Positions 8,903 to 9,119 of a stretch of 9,119 nt of DNA are shown piece by piece (the first letter of the stretch is position 1; each line of letters opens with the position of its first letter). The notes under the pieces were generated by a model. The model saw nothing but the letters and a program-made list of their open reading frames with translations, had not been told where the DNA came from and did no database searches. This stretch comes from Methyloceanibacter sp. Lineage in GTDB: Bacteria; Pseudomonadota; Alphaproteobacteria; Rhizobiales; Methyloligellaceae. The DNA is taken from the NCBI GenBank assembly GCA_016649675.1, contig JAENXG010000086.1, positions 1 to 9,119 on the forward strand, given 5' to 3'. The position numbers and the translations under genes are program-made.

Positions 8903-9119
8903 CTACTCGTAACGCAAGGCTTCGACCGGATCGAGACGCGAGGCCCGCCAGGACGGATAGAGCGTGGCAAGAATCGCGAGGACGAGCGCCATGACGACGA
9001 CCGAGACGGTCTCGCCGGTGTCCATCTCGGCCGGCAGCTGCGAGAGATAATAAAGCTCGGGCGCGAACAGGTCGGTGTCGGTGACCCAGCCGATAAGCTC
9101 GCGCAACCGCTCGATATTG
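8903..9119 (-). CDS. Lipoprotein-releasing ABC transporter permease (LolC/LolE family), C-terminal part, cut by window edge
   Basis: The last 71 residues of a permease are present; the rest lies beyond the right edge. The visible part has a periplasmic piece (VTDTDLFAPELYYLSQLPAEMD), the final membrane helix (about TVSVVVMALVLAILATLYP) and the family ending YPSWRASRLDPVEALRYE, characteristic of LolC/LolE and related FtsX-like permeases. The LYYLSQLPAEMD segment before the helix is the lipoprotein-releasing type. Together with the ATPase eight bases downstream it forms the inner-membrane Lol complex. Alphaproteobacteria often have a single permease for both roles; from this fragment I cannot tell LolC from LolE, so no symbol is given. 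A TTG at 9106 is an internal Leu codon, not a start. Confidence 0.92.
   Translation of the reverse strand, partial: NIERLRELIGWVTDTDLFAPELYYLSQLPAEMDTGETVSVVVMALVLAILATLYPSWRASRLDPVEALRYE

Overview
The window is a compact block of core bacterial genes, all on the minus strand. In order of transcription (from high to low coordinates) they are: the C-terminal end of a lolC/lolE permease, lolD, dnaE (replicative DNA polymerase III alpha), rpsB (ribosomal protein S2), tsf (EF-Ts), pyrH (UMP kinase), frr (ribosome recycling factor), uppS (undecaprenyl diphosphate synthase) and the N-terminal end of cdsA (CDP-diglyceride synthase). The sequence is GC-rich. Protein style, the lolD-dnaE-rpsB neighbourhood and the long disordered tail on S2 all suggest an alphaproteobacterium, most likely of the Hyphomicrobiales (Rhizobiales). 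That placement is inferred from gene order and remembered family features, not from a search.

Layout. Positions 8007-9119 hold the Lol lipoprotein-export genes (permease end and ATPase, 8 nt apart). A 165-nt gap (8007-8171) carries a possible promoter, a perfect GTTC-N7-GTTC match to the alphaproteobacterial LexA box, and an overlapping palindrome. dnaE fills 4512-8006. The 201-nt dnaE-rpsB gap (4311-4511) has the best promoter in the window (TTGCCA, 17-nt spacer, TATAAA) and a leader of about 128 nt with repeated complementary arms. rpsB, tsf, pyrH and frr follow with gaps of 34, 103 (2363-2443 plus pyrH RBS context, 81 nt between coding ends) and 90 nt, then uppS after 51 nt. cdsA starts on a GTG that overlaps the uppS stop. 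No gene-free stretch exceeds 300 bases.

Function. rpsB, tsf and frr serve translation; pyrH makes UDP for nucleic acid and envelope precursors; uppS makes the C55 lipid carrier for peptidoglycan; cdsA makes CDP-diacylglycerol for phospholipids; LolC/E-LolD moves lipoproteins out of the inner membrane. The rpsB promoter probably drives rpsB through cdsA as one translation-to-envelope operon. lol genes and dnaE may form a second unit, with dnaE possibly having its own promoter.

I see no mobile element, CRISPR, tRNA or rRNA, and no undescribed gene system. All genes look intact apart from the two cut by the window edges. The points worth checking are regulatory (the LexA-like box before the replicative dnaE, the rpsB leader) and the extended S2 tail.
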